The position numbers and the translations under genes were made by a program. A DNA stretch of 57,021 bases from Deltaproteobacteria bacterium (GTDB lineage: Bacteria; Desulfobacterota; DSM-4660; Desulfatiglandales; HGW-15): contig JAGVAP010000059.1 in NCBI GenBank assembly GCA_020060215.1, positions 1 through 57,021 of the forward strand, in the 5' to 3' direction. The notes under the pieces are model-generated. The model was not told the origin of the DNA and made no database searches. It worked only from the letters and a program-made list of their open reading frames with translations. Each line of letters begins with the position of its first letter. The stretch's first letter is position 1. Below are positions 25,101 through 33,578 of the stretch, piece by piece.

Positions 25101-25781
25101 ATGAACATCCTCGCCGTGATCCCCGCATACAACAGCGAACAGACGATCGCCAGGGTGATTGAAGGCACAAGACCGCAGGTCTCCGGGGTCCTGGTGATCG
25201 ATGACGGATCGACCGATCGTACGGCAGGCGCTGCCCGGGAAGCAGGAGCGCTGGTGATCAGGATCGGGAGGAACAGGGGCAAAGGGTTGGCGCTCCGGAC
25301 CGGGTTCGCTGCCGCCCTCGAGCTGGGAGCGGACGCGGTGGTGACCCTGGATGCCGATCTGCAGCACGAACCCATGGAGATACCCAAGCTCATCCAGGGC
25401 TACATCGGGACGGGCGCCAAAATGGTGATCGGAGACCGGTTGAAGGAGAAGGACCGGATCCCCCGCATGCGCTACGCCCCCAACAGGATCGGGACGTACA
25501 CTTTCTCCTGGCTGATCGGCCAGCCTGTGCAAGATTCCCAGTGCGGCTTCAGGCTCTACGACCGGGAGGTCATGGAGACCATCCCGATATGGAACCGGGG
25601 GTTCGAAGCGGAGGCGGACCTCCTGTTGAGGGCGGGCAAACGGGGCTACAAGATCGTGTTCGTGCCTGTCAAGGCCATCTACTTTTCAGGCCGGCCACAT
25701 CGATCCCACTACCGAAATGTGAGGGACACGTTTCGAATCAGCATCATCTTTCTCATGAATCTTTTCTGGAAAAACCGATGA
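25101..25781 (+). CDS. GT2 (DPM1-like) glycosyltransferase
   Basis: I chose ATG 25101 (226 residues); a GTG at 25092 is possible. AVIPAYNSEQT, VIDDGSTDRT, the DXD-type TLDADLQHEP and IGDRLKEKDRIP are marks of family 2 glycosyltransferases of the polyprenyl-phosphate type. QDSQCGFRLYDREVM and GFEAEADLLLRAGKRGYKI match the catalytic region. A C-terminal hydrophobic stretch (RISIIFLMNLFW) may hold it at the membrane. It would transfer a sugar to a lipid carrier or to the cluster product. Its stop overlaps the KS start as ATGA. Confidence 0.85.
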   Translation: MNILAVIPAYNSEQTIARVIEGTRPQVSGVLVIDDGSTDRTAGAAREAGALVIRIGRNRGKGLALRTGFAAALELGADAVVTLDADLQHEPMEIPKLIQGYIGTGAKMVIGDRLKEKDRIPRMRYAPNRIGTYTFSWLIGQPVQDSQCGFRLYDREVMETIPIWNRGFEAEADLLLRAGKRGYKIVFVPVKAIYFSGRPHRSHYRNVRDTFRISIIFLMNLFWKNR

Positions 25782-27013
25782 AACCCCTTCTCCCCAGAAG
25801 GGTGGCCGTCACCGGGCTCGGAATCATCAGCGGTCTCGGCGGGTCCGTGCCCGCGTTCAGCGAGGGCTTGTTCTCCGGACGGTGCGGGATCAGACCCGTC
25901 TCGCTCTTCGACACTTCGGGTTACCCCTGCCGTTCGGCCGCGGAGGTGGATCCTGTGGAGTATGAGACCCTCTCCCGTCCGGTCAAGGCCAGGAGGATCT
26001 CCCGGTGTGATGTGCTGGGGCTCATTGCAGCGGACGAGGCGGTGAAGGACTCCGGGATAGACCGCGCCCATCCGGACTGGCGCCGTACCGGGGTTGTGCT
26101 CGGAGGGGGGGCAGGGGGAATGCTCTCCTGGGAGAGGTTCCGACGCACCCTCTGGTCAGGGAATGGAAGACCGAGACCTTCTCTGGTCCTGGCCGCGTCG
26201 CCCTGCACGCTGACCGACCTGGTAGCCTCCCGGTTCGGTTTGAGGGGCTTTCGCTCGACGATCACCACCGCATGCTCCTCAAGCGCCACCTCCATCGGGT
26301 ACGGCTTTGATCTGATCAGGGCGGGGCAGCAGGACATCGTGATCGCCGGAGGGAGCGAGTCTCTGTGCGAGCTGACGTTTGCGGGGTTCAGCTCCCTGAA
26401 GGTGATGGCCCCCGATTTCTGCCGCCCCTTCGACAGGAACCGCAAAGGGCTTACCCTGGGCGAAGGGGCCGCCATCCTCATCCTCGAAGAATACCGTCAC
26501 GCCGAGGAGCGGGGCGCGAGGATCTATGCCGAGGTACTGGGGTATGCGATCAACGCGGATGCCTACCACATGACCTCGCCCGATCCGGATGCAGCGGGAA
26601 TGCAGAGGGTGATGATCGGTGCGCTAACGGCTGCCGGCGTTCGTGTCGAGCAGCTGAGCTACATCAACGCGCACGGGACGGGCACGAAGGTCAATGACCA
26701 GATGGAGGCCGTAGCCATCAGGGGGGCACTCGGCCGGGCGGCCGGGCGGCTCGTGGTCAGTTCCACGAAGTCCATGACCGGACACTGCCTGGGCGCGGCC
26801 GGCTCGATCGAGGCGGTCGCCACGATCCTTGCGCTCCACGTGCAGACCGTCCCTCCCACCATCCACCTGGAGGAGCCGGATCCGGAGTGCGGTCTCGACT
26901 TTGTGCCGAATCTCGCCCGGAAACAACCGATCGATTTCGCCATCAGCAACTCCTTTGCCTTCGGAGGGAACAACACCTGCCTGGCCTTCGGCAGGCACCG
27001 GGGGAAGTATTGA
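25778..27013 (+). CDS. Ketosynthase (FabF-like, catalytically complete)
   Basis: The protein has 411 residues, starting in the ATGA overlap with the glycosyltransferase gene. The thiolase fold has all three catalytic residues: Cys166 in TTACSSS, His299 in NAHGTGT and His336 in TGHCLGAAG, with Lys331 in the usual place. It should condense acyl and malonyl units on ACP. It is followed 22 bases later by a second KS-like gene lacking the His residues, an arrangement seen in type II PKS and aryl-polyene systems, where a KS pairs with a chain-length-factor-type partner. It is probably not the housekeeping FabF. Confidence 0.9.
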   Translation: MKPLLPRRVAVTGLGIISGLGGSVPAFSEGLFSGRCGIRPVSLFDTSGYPCRSAAEVDPVEYETLSRPVKARRISRCDVLGLIAADEAVKDSGIDRAHPDWRRTGVVLGGGAGGMLSWERFRRTLWSGNGRPRPSLVLAASPCTLTDLVASRFGLRGFRSTITTACSSSATSIGYGFDLIRAGQQDIVIAGGSESLCELTFAGFSSLKVMAPDFCRPFDRNRKGLTLGEGAAILILEEYRHAEERGARIYAEVLGYAINADAYHMTSPDPDAAGMQRVMIGALTAAGVRVEQLSYINAHGTGTKVNDQMEAVAIRGALGRAAGRLVVSSTKSMTGHCLGAAGSIEAVATILALHVQTVPPTIHLEEPDPECGLDFVPNLARKQPIDFAISNSFAFGGNNTCLAFGRHRGKY

Positions 27014-27035
27014 CGCTCCACCAGGGACAACTCGT

Positions 27036-28250
27036 ATGAACGACGTCGTATTCACCGGAATCGGGGTGGTCAGCCCCATCGGAGTCGGGTGCAAACCCTT
27101 CTGGGAAAGCTGCAGGAACGCAAGATCCGGAATCCGGAAGATCACCTCCTTTGACCCGGCGCCCTTTCGGTCGAATGTCGCCGCCGAGGTCCGGGATTTT
27201 CTCCCGTCCGAGTTCATGCCCCCTGCGATATACCGCCGGATGAGCCGGATCTCCAGGATGGCTGTAGCCGCCAGCGTGGAGGCCCTCCGGGACAGTGGTA
27301 TCGCCATGAGCGAAACCAACAGGGACAGAATGGCCGTGATCATGGGGACCGCATACGGGAGCAGCAGCCATATCGACGAGTTTTACCTCAGCCTCCTCAA
27401 GGAGGGCCCCCGGGGGGCCCAGCCCTTGCTGTTCCCGGAGACCGTTCCGAATGCGGCTGCCAGCCATGTGGCGATGGTCCACAAGATCAGGGGGCCCAAC
27501 AGCACCTTTTGCCAGAACGAGCTGTCCGCCGAGAACGCCGTCCTCTATGCGAGAAATCTCCTCGCCCAGGGAGCGGTGGATGCGGTCCTGGTGGGCGGGG
27601 CCGAAGAACTCTCCGCCGCCCTGTACCGCTGCTATGACGCGCTGGGGGTCTTGAACAGGGTCGAGGTGGACGACGGAGATGTCCCGGTGCCGATTGCAGG
27701 AGGGGGTATGATCCTGGGAGAAGGGGCCGCTTTCCTGGTCATGGAGCGGAGAGAGTCGGCCCTGGCCCGCGGCGCGCGTATCTACGGGCTCCTGGCATCC
27801 GGGATCGCCGCAGGAGGTCCTGCACACATGGGGAGCTATGAACCGGAGGGGGTGGAGATGGGGGAGGCGGTCCGTTCGGCCCTGAGGGCGGCTCACCTGG
27901 AGCCGGCCGATGTGGACCAGATCACCATTTCCGCCAACTTCACCGAATTGGATCGGTTCGAATGCGATCAGATCAGGACGGTCTTCTCCAGTCGTCCGGG
28001 AGGTCAGGAAGCAAGCCCCTTGAAGTACCTCCTGGGCGAGCTCGGGGCCGCAGGGTCCCTGAGGGCTGCGGCCGTTCTCCTCAGTCTGGTTCACGGAATT
28101 CCGCTCCCGACGGTCCGACTCGAGATGATCGCTGGGGGGCGACCGGTCGAATGGCAGATCCACGGCCCCAGGGAAGTGAGGAATGCGCTGATGACCACCT
28201 CGACGTTTGGCGGCGGAAGCTGTTCGCTGGTGTTCGTGCGAGCGCAGTAG
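27036..28250 (+). CDS. KS-like partner protein lacking both catalytic His (chain-length-factor-like)
   Basis: The start is ATG 27036, giving 404 residues of ketosynthase fold. A Cys (Cys159 in NSTFCQNEL) occupies the nucleophile position. The NAHGTGT motif is replaced by SANFTELDR (Asn301), and the second His site reads LLGELGAAG (Glu335), although Lys330 remains. Loss of both His residues should abolish decarboxylative condensation, so this may be a non-elongating partner of the KS encoded just upstream, like CLF proteins that set chain length. CLFs usually lose the Cys and keep different residues, so the match is not exact. Confidence 0.8.
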   Translation: MNDVVFTGIGVVSPIGVGCKPFWESCRNARSGIRKITSFDPAPFRSNVAAEVRDFLPSEFMPPAIYRRMSRISRMAVAASVEALRDSGIAMSETNRDRMAVIMGTAYGSSSHIDEFYLSLLKEGPRGAQPLLFPETVPNAAASHVAMVHKIRGPNSTFCQNELSAENAVLYARNLLAQGAVDAVLVGGAEELSAALYRCYDALGVLNRVEVDDGDVPVPIAGGGMILGEGAAFLVMERRESALARGARIYGLLASGIAAGGPAHMGSYEPEGVEMGEAVRSALRAAHLEPADVDQITISANFTELDRFECDQIRTVFSSRPGGQEASPLKYLLGELGAAGSLRAAAVLLSLVHGIPLPTVRLEMIAGGRPVEWQIHGPREVRNALMTTSTFGGGSCSLVFVRAQ

Positions 28251-28405
28251 CCCCCCTCCCCAGCTATACACCCCTCCCGCCGGGGAGGAGGGGGAGAAGA
28301 CGGCGAAGACCCTGCCGCGGGCGGGGATGGGTAAGGATGTGGGGGTGGCGATCATCCCTTCCCGTTGACGGGGGAGGCAAGGTGGGGGCGGCAAAGCGGG
28401 TATCC
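28251..28405. other. G/C-rich spacer with hairpin
   Basis: This 155-bp spacer contains a CCCCTCCC..GGGGAGG hairpin near 28268-28292 and low-complexity G/C stretches. It may be a transcript-processing site or partial terminator inside the long unit. No gene is seen. Confidence 0.35.
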
Positions 28406-29782
28406 GTGAGAGTCCTTCTGATCAATCCGAACATCGAGTCGCTGCCCGACCCTGTTTTCCCGATCGGGCCGGCGTTCCTCGCCGGTTCGTTGAGGGAGAA
28501 CGGCTTCGATTGCCGGGTCCTCGATCTCTGTTTTGCAGAAGATTACCGGGGGGCGGTCGAGACAGCCGTTGCCGAGGCTCAGCCCGAGGTCGTAGGACTG
28601 TCCTTGAGGAACCTCGACAATGTCAGCTATCCGAACTATACCTCCTATCTCCCCTTTTACAGGCAGGTGGTCGCGACCGTCAGGGGCAGGAGCCGTGCGG
28701 CCGTCGTCCTGGGCGGCAGCGGATTCACCCTCATGCCGGATCTCATCCTGGAATACCTGGGCGCCGACTTCGGTATCGTGGGGGAAGGGGAGATCTCCTT
28801 TGTCCGTCTCCTGAAACAGATCGAAGGAGACAGGGGTTCCATGAAGCGGGGTCTGATCGATTCCCGACCCGCCCCGGCGGGCGATCTTGACCGCCTTGCG
28901 CCGCCGGATCGCTCCGGCTTCGACAATTCCGCCTATCTGAGATGGGGCGGGATGGGGAACATACAGACCAAGCGGGGGTGCCCCTTTCGCTGCGTCTACT
29001 GCACCTACCCGATCATCGAGGGCGAAAAGGTGCGGCTCAGGAGCCCCGGGAAGGTCTGCGATGAGATCGAGACCATGCTGGGCCTTGGGGTCTCCAACCT
29101 CTTTTTCGTGGACAATGTTTTCAACCATCCTGTCTCCCATGCGGTGGAGATCTGTCGGGAGATCGTCCGCCGAGACCTGCAGGTGAAATGGAGCTGTTAC
29201 GCCAACCCCGGTTTTCTGCCCCCCGCACTGGCAGAGCAGATGGTCCTCGCCGGTTGCACGTCCGTGGAGTTCGGCAGTGATGCCGCGCATCCGGAGATGC
29301 TTACGAACCTGGGGAAGAACTTCTCCCTCGAAGACCTCAGGAGGAGTTCGGCCGTTTGTCGGGAGATGGGCCTGTCTTTCTGTCATTCCCTTCTGCTGGG
29401 GGGGCCTGGTGAGACCATGGATACGGTCCGGGCGACCATCTCGGCCGTCCAGGAGATGTCCCCCACGGCCGCGATCTGCATGATCGGCATCAGGGTCTTT
29501 CCGAATACCGTTCTGCACGGGGTGGCGGTGAGGGAAGGGATCATCCCTGCAGGTAAACTCTCTCTGGATCCGGTCTTCTACCTGTCCCCCCATGTGCGGG
29601 AGAAGATCCTGCCCTTCGTCCAGTCCTTTTCCGAAAAAAATCGTTCTTGGATATTTCCCGGTTTGAATATAAACATGGACGCGAACCTGCAGAGGAAACT
29701 GCGGCGGTTCGGCATCAGGGGGCCGTTGTGGGAGCACATGAGATCAGGCACGAGGTACGGGAACGGCAAATTGAATCCTTGA
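28406..29782 (+). CDS. Cobalamin-binding-type radical SAM enzyme 1
   Basis: The start is GTG 28406 (458 residues, beginning VRVLLINPNIESLPD); the ribosome site is weak. The N-terminal B12-binding-type Rossmann domain (to about 135) lacks the DxHxxG motif. It is followed by the radical SAM cluster motif RGCPFRCVYC (about 190), GLGVSNLFFVDN and GGPGETMDT. This subgroup (class B) includes methyltransferases and enzymes that rearrange or modify hydrocarbon chains. Its position after KS, KS2 and ACP suggests chain methylation or ring formation on the acyl product. It cannot be assigned to a known reaction. Confidence 0.8.
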   Translation: MRVLLINPNIESLPDPVFPIGPAFLAGSLRENGFDCRVLDLCFAEDYRGAVETAVAEAQPEVVGLSLRNLDNVSYPNYTSYLPFYRQVVATVRGRSRAAVVLGGSGFTLMPDLILEYLGADFGIVGEGEISFVRLLKQIEGDRGSMKRGLIDSRPAPAGDLDRLAPPDRSGFDNSAYLRWGGMGNIQTKRGCPFRCVYCTYPIIEGEKVRLRSPGKVCDEIETMLGLGVSNLFFVDNVFNHPVSHAVEICREIVRRDLQVKWSCYANPGFLPPALAEQMVLAGCTSVEFGSDAAHPEMLTNLGKNFSLEDLRRSSAVCREMGLSFCHSLLLGGPGETMDTVRATISAVQEMSPTAAICMIGIRVFPNTVLHGVAVREGIIPAGKLSLDPVFYLSPHVREKILPFVQSFSEKNRSWIFPGLNINMDANLQRKLRRFGIRGPLWEHMRSGTRYGNGKLNP

Positions 29783-29805
29783 GAAATCCGGAAAGGAGAT
29801 TGCTT

Positions 29806-30381
29806 ATGCGAATCCGTCTTTTTCTGTTCTTGATGATCTTGGTGGCGAGCGGTTGTGCGGGAAGCAGCCAGTACATGAAGACATCGACACAGCCCCCGGC
29901 GGCGCCGCCCAAGGACAAGGCCCTGGTCTACTTCATGAGGCCCTCCGGACTGGGTTTCGCCATCCACTTCCAGATCTGGGACCGTGAGAGACTGATCGGC
30001 CTTTCCCAGGCCAAATCCTACTTCACCTATGCGTGCGATCCGGGAAAGCACCTCTTCATCGGCATAGCGGAGAACCGCAGGGCCGTCGAGGCGGACTTGG
30101 AGGCGGGCAAGTCCTACTTTGTGCTCACCTCGGTGCACATGGGGGCATGGAAGGCCAGAATGGGCTTTGTTCCTGTGATCAAGGGTTCCGAGTACTGGGA
30201 CAAGGTGGAGGCCTACAAGACCGAGTTGGGCTACATCGAACCAAACCAGGAAGAGCTGGAGAAGTGGGCGGCCGCAAACAAGACCAAATCCGAGGCAGAG
30301 ATCGACAAGATCATAACGTATCTGAACACCCCCGAAGGGAAACAGTACATCGCATACCTCAACAAAGACGATGGAAGATGA
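29806..30381 (+). CDS. DUF2846-like lipoprotein
   Basis: The start is ATG 29806 (AGGAG eight bases before). The protein has 191 residues. The signal ends in the lipobox VASGC (Cys17). KALVYFMRPSGLGFAIHFQIWD, AKSYFTYACDPGKHLF and LEAGKSYFVLTSVHMG resemble the DUF2846 beta-sandwich. The C-terminal 60 residues are charged and helical. It belongs to the plus-strand unit, between a B12-radical-SAM and a hydrolase gene. An envelope role in the pathway is likely but not shown. Confidence 0.7.
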   Translation: MRIRLFLFLMILVASGCAGSSQYMKTSTQPPAAPPKDKALVYFMRPSGLGFAIHFQIWDRERLIGLSQAKSYFTYACDPGKHLFIGIAENRRAVEADLEAGKSYFVLTSVHMGAWKARMGFVPVIKGSEYWDKVEAYKTELGYIEPNQEELEKWAAANKTKSEAEIDKIITYLNTPEGKQYIAYLNKDDGR

Positions 30382-30459
30382 ACAGGAAGAACGGGTGAGG
30401 AGCAGAACCTTGCAATCCTGCGGCGAGGATACATATCTCCGCTAAGACGAGAGACGGAG

Positions 30460-31248
30460 ATGAGATTTCCCCTTCCATTCCTTTTGCCGTTTTTCTTTGC
30501 TGTGGGAATGGGGTGTGCCCCGGCCGGGGTGATTACCCGGCCGGGCGCCGCTCCTCCTCTCTATGGGCAAGTCCATCTTCCGCCATCCCCGGGCCCCCAT
30601 CCGGGTGTCATCCTGCTCCACGGCAGATGGGGCATTCATGAAGGGTACCATGATCTTGCCCGGGCCCTCTCGGTGCGCGGCTATGCCGCGCTGGCCCTGG
30701 ACTACTATTCCGACCGCTGGCCCTTGTGGGCGCTCGTGCGTCCGAGCTGGTGGGAGGAGTGCCGGCAGACCATCCGGGAGGGTCTGACCTTCTTCCAGTC
30801 CATGCCCCAGGTGAGGGCAGACCGGATCGCTCTGGTCGGGTTTTCCCAAGGGGCGCTCCTGGCCACTTCGATGGCCGGATCCATGCCCGCCGTGAAGGGG
30901 GTCGTCTCCTACTACGGGGGGGCCTTGAAGATCACGAGCGAGGCGGTTCAGGACCTGCCCCCCATGCTCCTGATCCATGGCCAGGAAGACTCCGTCCTGT
31001 CCTCCGAGCTTTCCAACGGCCTCTATGTCTCGCTGGTCGAGAAGGGGAAGGCGGCGGAGATCGTCATCTATCCCGGGGTCGAACACGCATTCAATTTCAT
31101 CGGCCCCAACCACGATGAATCTGCGACGGAAGACGCCTACCTGCGGATGCTGGCCTTCCTCGAAAAGGTGCTGAGGCAGTCCATCCCGGATGCCGGATCC
31201 AGTCCGGGACGACGATTGCCGTATGGCGCTCCGGCTGACCCGTTATAG
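30460..31248 (+). CDS. Exported dienelactone-hydrolase-like alpha/beta hydrolase
   Basis: The protein has 262 residues with a lipoprotein-type signal (FFFAVGMGC, Cys19). The hydrolase core has VILLHGRWG, the nucleophile elbow GFSQG (Ser129; DLH itself uses Cys), an Asp in HGQED (Asp177) and His209 in GVEHAFNF. The catalytic triad is therefore complete. It may cut or transfer ester bonds of the exported lipid in the periplasm. It is co-directional with its neighbours, 78 bases from the lipoprotein gene. Confidence 0.75.
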   Translation: MRFPLPFLLPFFFAVGMGCAPAGVITRPGAAPPLYGQVHLPPSPGPHPGVILLHGRWGIHEGYHDLARALSVRGYAALALDYYSDRWPLWALVRPSWWEECRQTIREGLTFFQSMPQVRADRIALVGFSQGALLATSMAGSMPAVKGVVSYYGGALKITSEAVQDLPPMLLIHGQEDSVLSSELSNGLYVSLVEKGKAAEIVIYPGVEHAFNFIGPNHDESATEDAYLRMLAFLEKVLRQSIPDAGSSPGRRLPYGAPADPL

Positions 31249-31558
31249 CCCGGGTCAGACCCCTCGGTCTCGGACGGCCCCCCCGGGAGAACAGTCGTCT
31301 GATGAGCCCGCGGCCCGTGACGAACCGGAGCAGCGCGGCAACGGACTTTGGATGCCGGGAAATAGAAGGAGGTGTTCGCCCAGAGGAGCCACAGGTGCAG
31401 AAAGGACTCGATTTGCACCAGAAAAAATTTCGCCGCTCCAATCCCTGGGAGAGGAGACGGTTGACGGCGCGGACCGTCTACGGTATCAGTGGCTGTTCAT
31501 CCATGCCCGCGTACCCGTGTGCGCGTCGCGGGAAATCCTTCCGGAATCCGGTGTGGCG
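31249..31558. other. Spacer before radical SAM gene 2
   Basis: This 310-bp stretch lies between the hydrolase and the second B12-type radical SAM gene. The frame of the latter is open upstream to 31190, overlapping the hydrolase, but this part shows no family features and I do not count it as coding. Confidence 0.4.
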
Positions 31559-32878
31559 ATGCTCAAGATACTCCTGGTGTCCCCGATAGGGCAGAAGAAG
31601 ATCCTCGGAGAGGATTTCTTCTTCAAGCTGCCGCTCCTTTCCCTGCCCACGCTTGCGGCCTATACCCCTCCCGACTGCGATGTCAGGATCGTGGACGAGC
31701 GGATCGCAACCCTTGACTTCGAGACCGAGACGGACCTGGTGGGAATCACGGCCATGACCCCCCTAGCCACGAGGGCCTATGAGATTGCGGATGAATACAG
31801 AAAAAGGGGAAGGACGGTCGTCATGGGGGGAATGCATCCGTCCGCACTGCCGGAAGAGGCCCTGCAACACTGCGATGCGGTGGTGGTGGGAGAGGGGGAA
31901 ATGGTCTGGCCTCGAATCATCGAGGAGTTCAGGCAAGGCCGTCTGGGGAGGATCTACAAACCGGATCACCTCTTCGACGTCACGGGGACAAAGCCGCCGC
32001 GCTGGGATCTCGTGGACAAGGGCCTCTACAGCCCGGTGGACTTCATCGAGACGACCCGTGGCTGCCCGTTCAATTGCCGCTTCTGTGCAGTGACCAGCTT
32101 TTTCGGGGGCAGATATCGAACCAAGCCGCTGGACCTGATCGAGCAGCTCGTGGCCCAGGTGAAGCCGGTGGAGAAGCGGTTCGCACTGAAGAACCTCGTC
32201 TTTTTTGTGGACGACAACATCGTGGGGAGCCGTCGCCACTGTAAAGCGCTCCTGACCATGCTGAAGGCGTACAAGATCCAGTGGGTGGGGCAGGCATCCA
32301 TTTCCGTGGCCAAGGATGACGAGATCCTGCAACTCATGTCCGAGACCCGATGCCTTGGACTGCTGATCGGGATGGAGAGTCTTTCCGAGGAAACCTTGGA
32401 GCAATGCGGAAAGCGCGTGAACCGGCCTGAGGAATACACGCAGGCGGTGGAGAAGCTGCATCGTTACGGCATCGGCGTGAAGGCGAGTTTTATCCTGGGG
32501 TTCGATAACGATGACCTGTCGACCTTCGACAGGATGGAAAAGTTCATCGGCCGCTCGAGCCTCGACAGCGTCTATTTCAGCATCCTCACCCCTTACCCGG
32601 GGACCCGTCTCTTCCGCCAGATGGAGGAGGAGGGGAGGATCATCCACAGGAACTGGGAGCAGTACGATACCGCCCATGTCGTGTTCCGCCCTGCAAAGCT
32701 GACCGCGCGCGAGCTCCAGGAGAGCTTCATCCGGATGTACAGGAAAGCGCTCTCGCTCAGGTCCATCTCAAGGAGGTTATTGCGTGCCAGGACGCAGCCC
32801 CAGTTCTTCCTGCCGGACAATCTGGCCTTCAAGCTGTGTCTGCGAAAGATGATCCCGGAGCTCCGGCAGAGGACCTAG
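31559..32878 (+). CDS. Cobalamin-binding-type radical SAM enzyme 2
   Basis: The start is ATG 31559 (MLKILLVSPIG), giving 439 residues. The B12-binding-type domain (1-130; GGMHPSALPEEAL, VVGEGE) is followed by TTRGCPFNCRFCAVT (radical SAM motif, about 170) and FGGRYRTKP, FVDDNIVGSRRHCKALL and ILGFDNDDLSTFDRMEKFI. The C-terminal region is of the DUF4070 type, as in HpnP/BchE-like proteins. These enzymes act on lipids, porphyrins or hopanoids. The repeat of this class within one lipid cluster is notable. Start choice is moderate: no strong ribosome site. Confidence 0.8.
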   Translation: MLKILLVSPIGQKKILGEDFFFKLPLLSLPTLAAYTPPDCDVRIVDERIATLDFETETDLVGITAMTPLATRAYEIADEYRKRGRTVVMGGMHPSALPEEALQHCDAVVVGEGEMVWPRIIEEFRQGRLGRIYKPDHLFDVTGTKPPRWDLVDKGLYSPVDFIETTRGCPFNCRFCAVTSFFGGRYRTKPLDLIEQLVAQVKPVEKRFALKNLVFFVDDNIVGSRRHCKALLTMLKAYKIQWVGQASISVAKDDEILQLMSETRCLGLLIGMESLSEETLEQCGKRVNRPEEYTQAVEKLHRYGIGVKASFILGFDNDDLSTFDRMEKFIGRSSLDSVYFSILTPYPGTRLFRQMEEEGRIIHRNWEQYDTAHVVFRPAKLTARELQESFIRMYRKALSLRSISRRLLRARTQPQFFLPDNLAFKLCLRKMIPELRQRT

Positions 32879-33071
32879 AGCCGACCCCCCCCATGCTCCG
32901 TTTCTCCCGCCGGGGGGTGCGAAACCAGTCTTCTTGTAATCGAATGAGAGCAGATGCTCGATGCAGCATCAGCGCATACCGGCGAGGGTTTTCATTTCAA
33001 CGTCTCTCGTTTGAGCGCACATCCTATGCGACCACAGAGTTCCATCCCGCTCGATGGCTTCGTGGACTGTT
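32879..33071. other. Convergent intergenic region, nothing recognised
   Basis: This 193-bp stretch separates the 3' ends of the radical SAM gene and the fabZ-like copy 2. An ACCCCCC/GGGGGGT pair (32884-32890, 32912-32918) with a long loop could help end transcription, but there is no U-tract. Confidence 0.35.
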
Positions 33072-33578
33072 TCAGGTCCAACGCCGCCGGGGGGGCTTCC
33101 TGACCGCAGGGACGCTCCGCTCACGGACCTCGGCGAGGGTCAGCTCTCCTTTTGCGATGACCACCGATTTGACGGTGGCGCAGACCATGAAGAGGAAGAG
33201 GGTGCCGTACTCCTTCTTGAGGGCCGATTCGAGGCGCAGGATCTGGCCCGGGTGGGCCGGCCTGGAAAACCGCACGTCTATGTTGGCGAGGATGAACTGA
33301 CCCGGCCCCCTGGAGGAGGAAGGGCCTCTCTCGAACACGCAGGAGAGGCCGATCAGAAGCCGGCTTGCCTGCGCCAGCGCTTCCGTGATGAGGACATTGG
33401 GCATGATCGGCCGGCCCGGCGGATGGACCGGAAAAAAGCAATGCTCCTGGGAAAGCTCCTTTTCCGCAACGATCCTCTCGCTCTCCACGACGTCGATCAC
33501 GCGGTCCACCAGGAGAAATGGATTCCGATGCGGCAGGATCTTCCTGATCTCGTAAACACCATAGGGGGACTGAACCAT
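33072..33578 (-). CDS. FabZ-like dehydratase (copy 2), diverged active-site loop
   Basis: This 168-residue paralogue of the protein at 10359-10811 shares ILPHRNPFLLVDRV, VLITEALAQA and the FLFMVCATV end. Catalytic His52 and Glu66 remain, but the loop reads FFPVHPPGRPIMPN where FabZ has GHFPG...MPG (Val51, Pro53, Asn61). A basic tail of about 20 residues is unique to this copy. Activity may be changed, for instance to an isomerising FabA-like or chain-specific dehydratase. It stands alone on the minus strand at the right edge of the biosynthetic region, in direct orientation with copy 1. Confidence 0.8.
   Translation of the reverse strand: MVQSPYGVYEIRKILPHRNPFLLVDRVIDVVESERIVAEKELSQEHCFFPVHPPGRPIMPNVLITEALAQASRLLIGLSCVFERGPSSSRGPGQFILANIDVRFSRPAHPGQILRLESALKKEYGTLFLFMVCATVKSVVIAKGELTLAEVRERSVPAVRKPPRRRWT

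Noticed and set aside
10359..33578. Naming the cluster an aryl-polyene or ladderane locus
   Set aside because: Aryl-polyene starter enzymes are not seen, and the ladderane resemblance rests only on gene classes; neither product can be claimed by eye.
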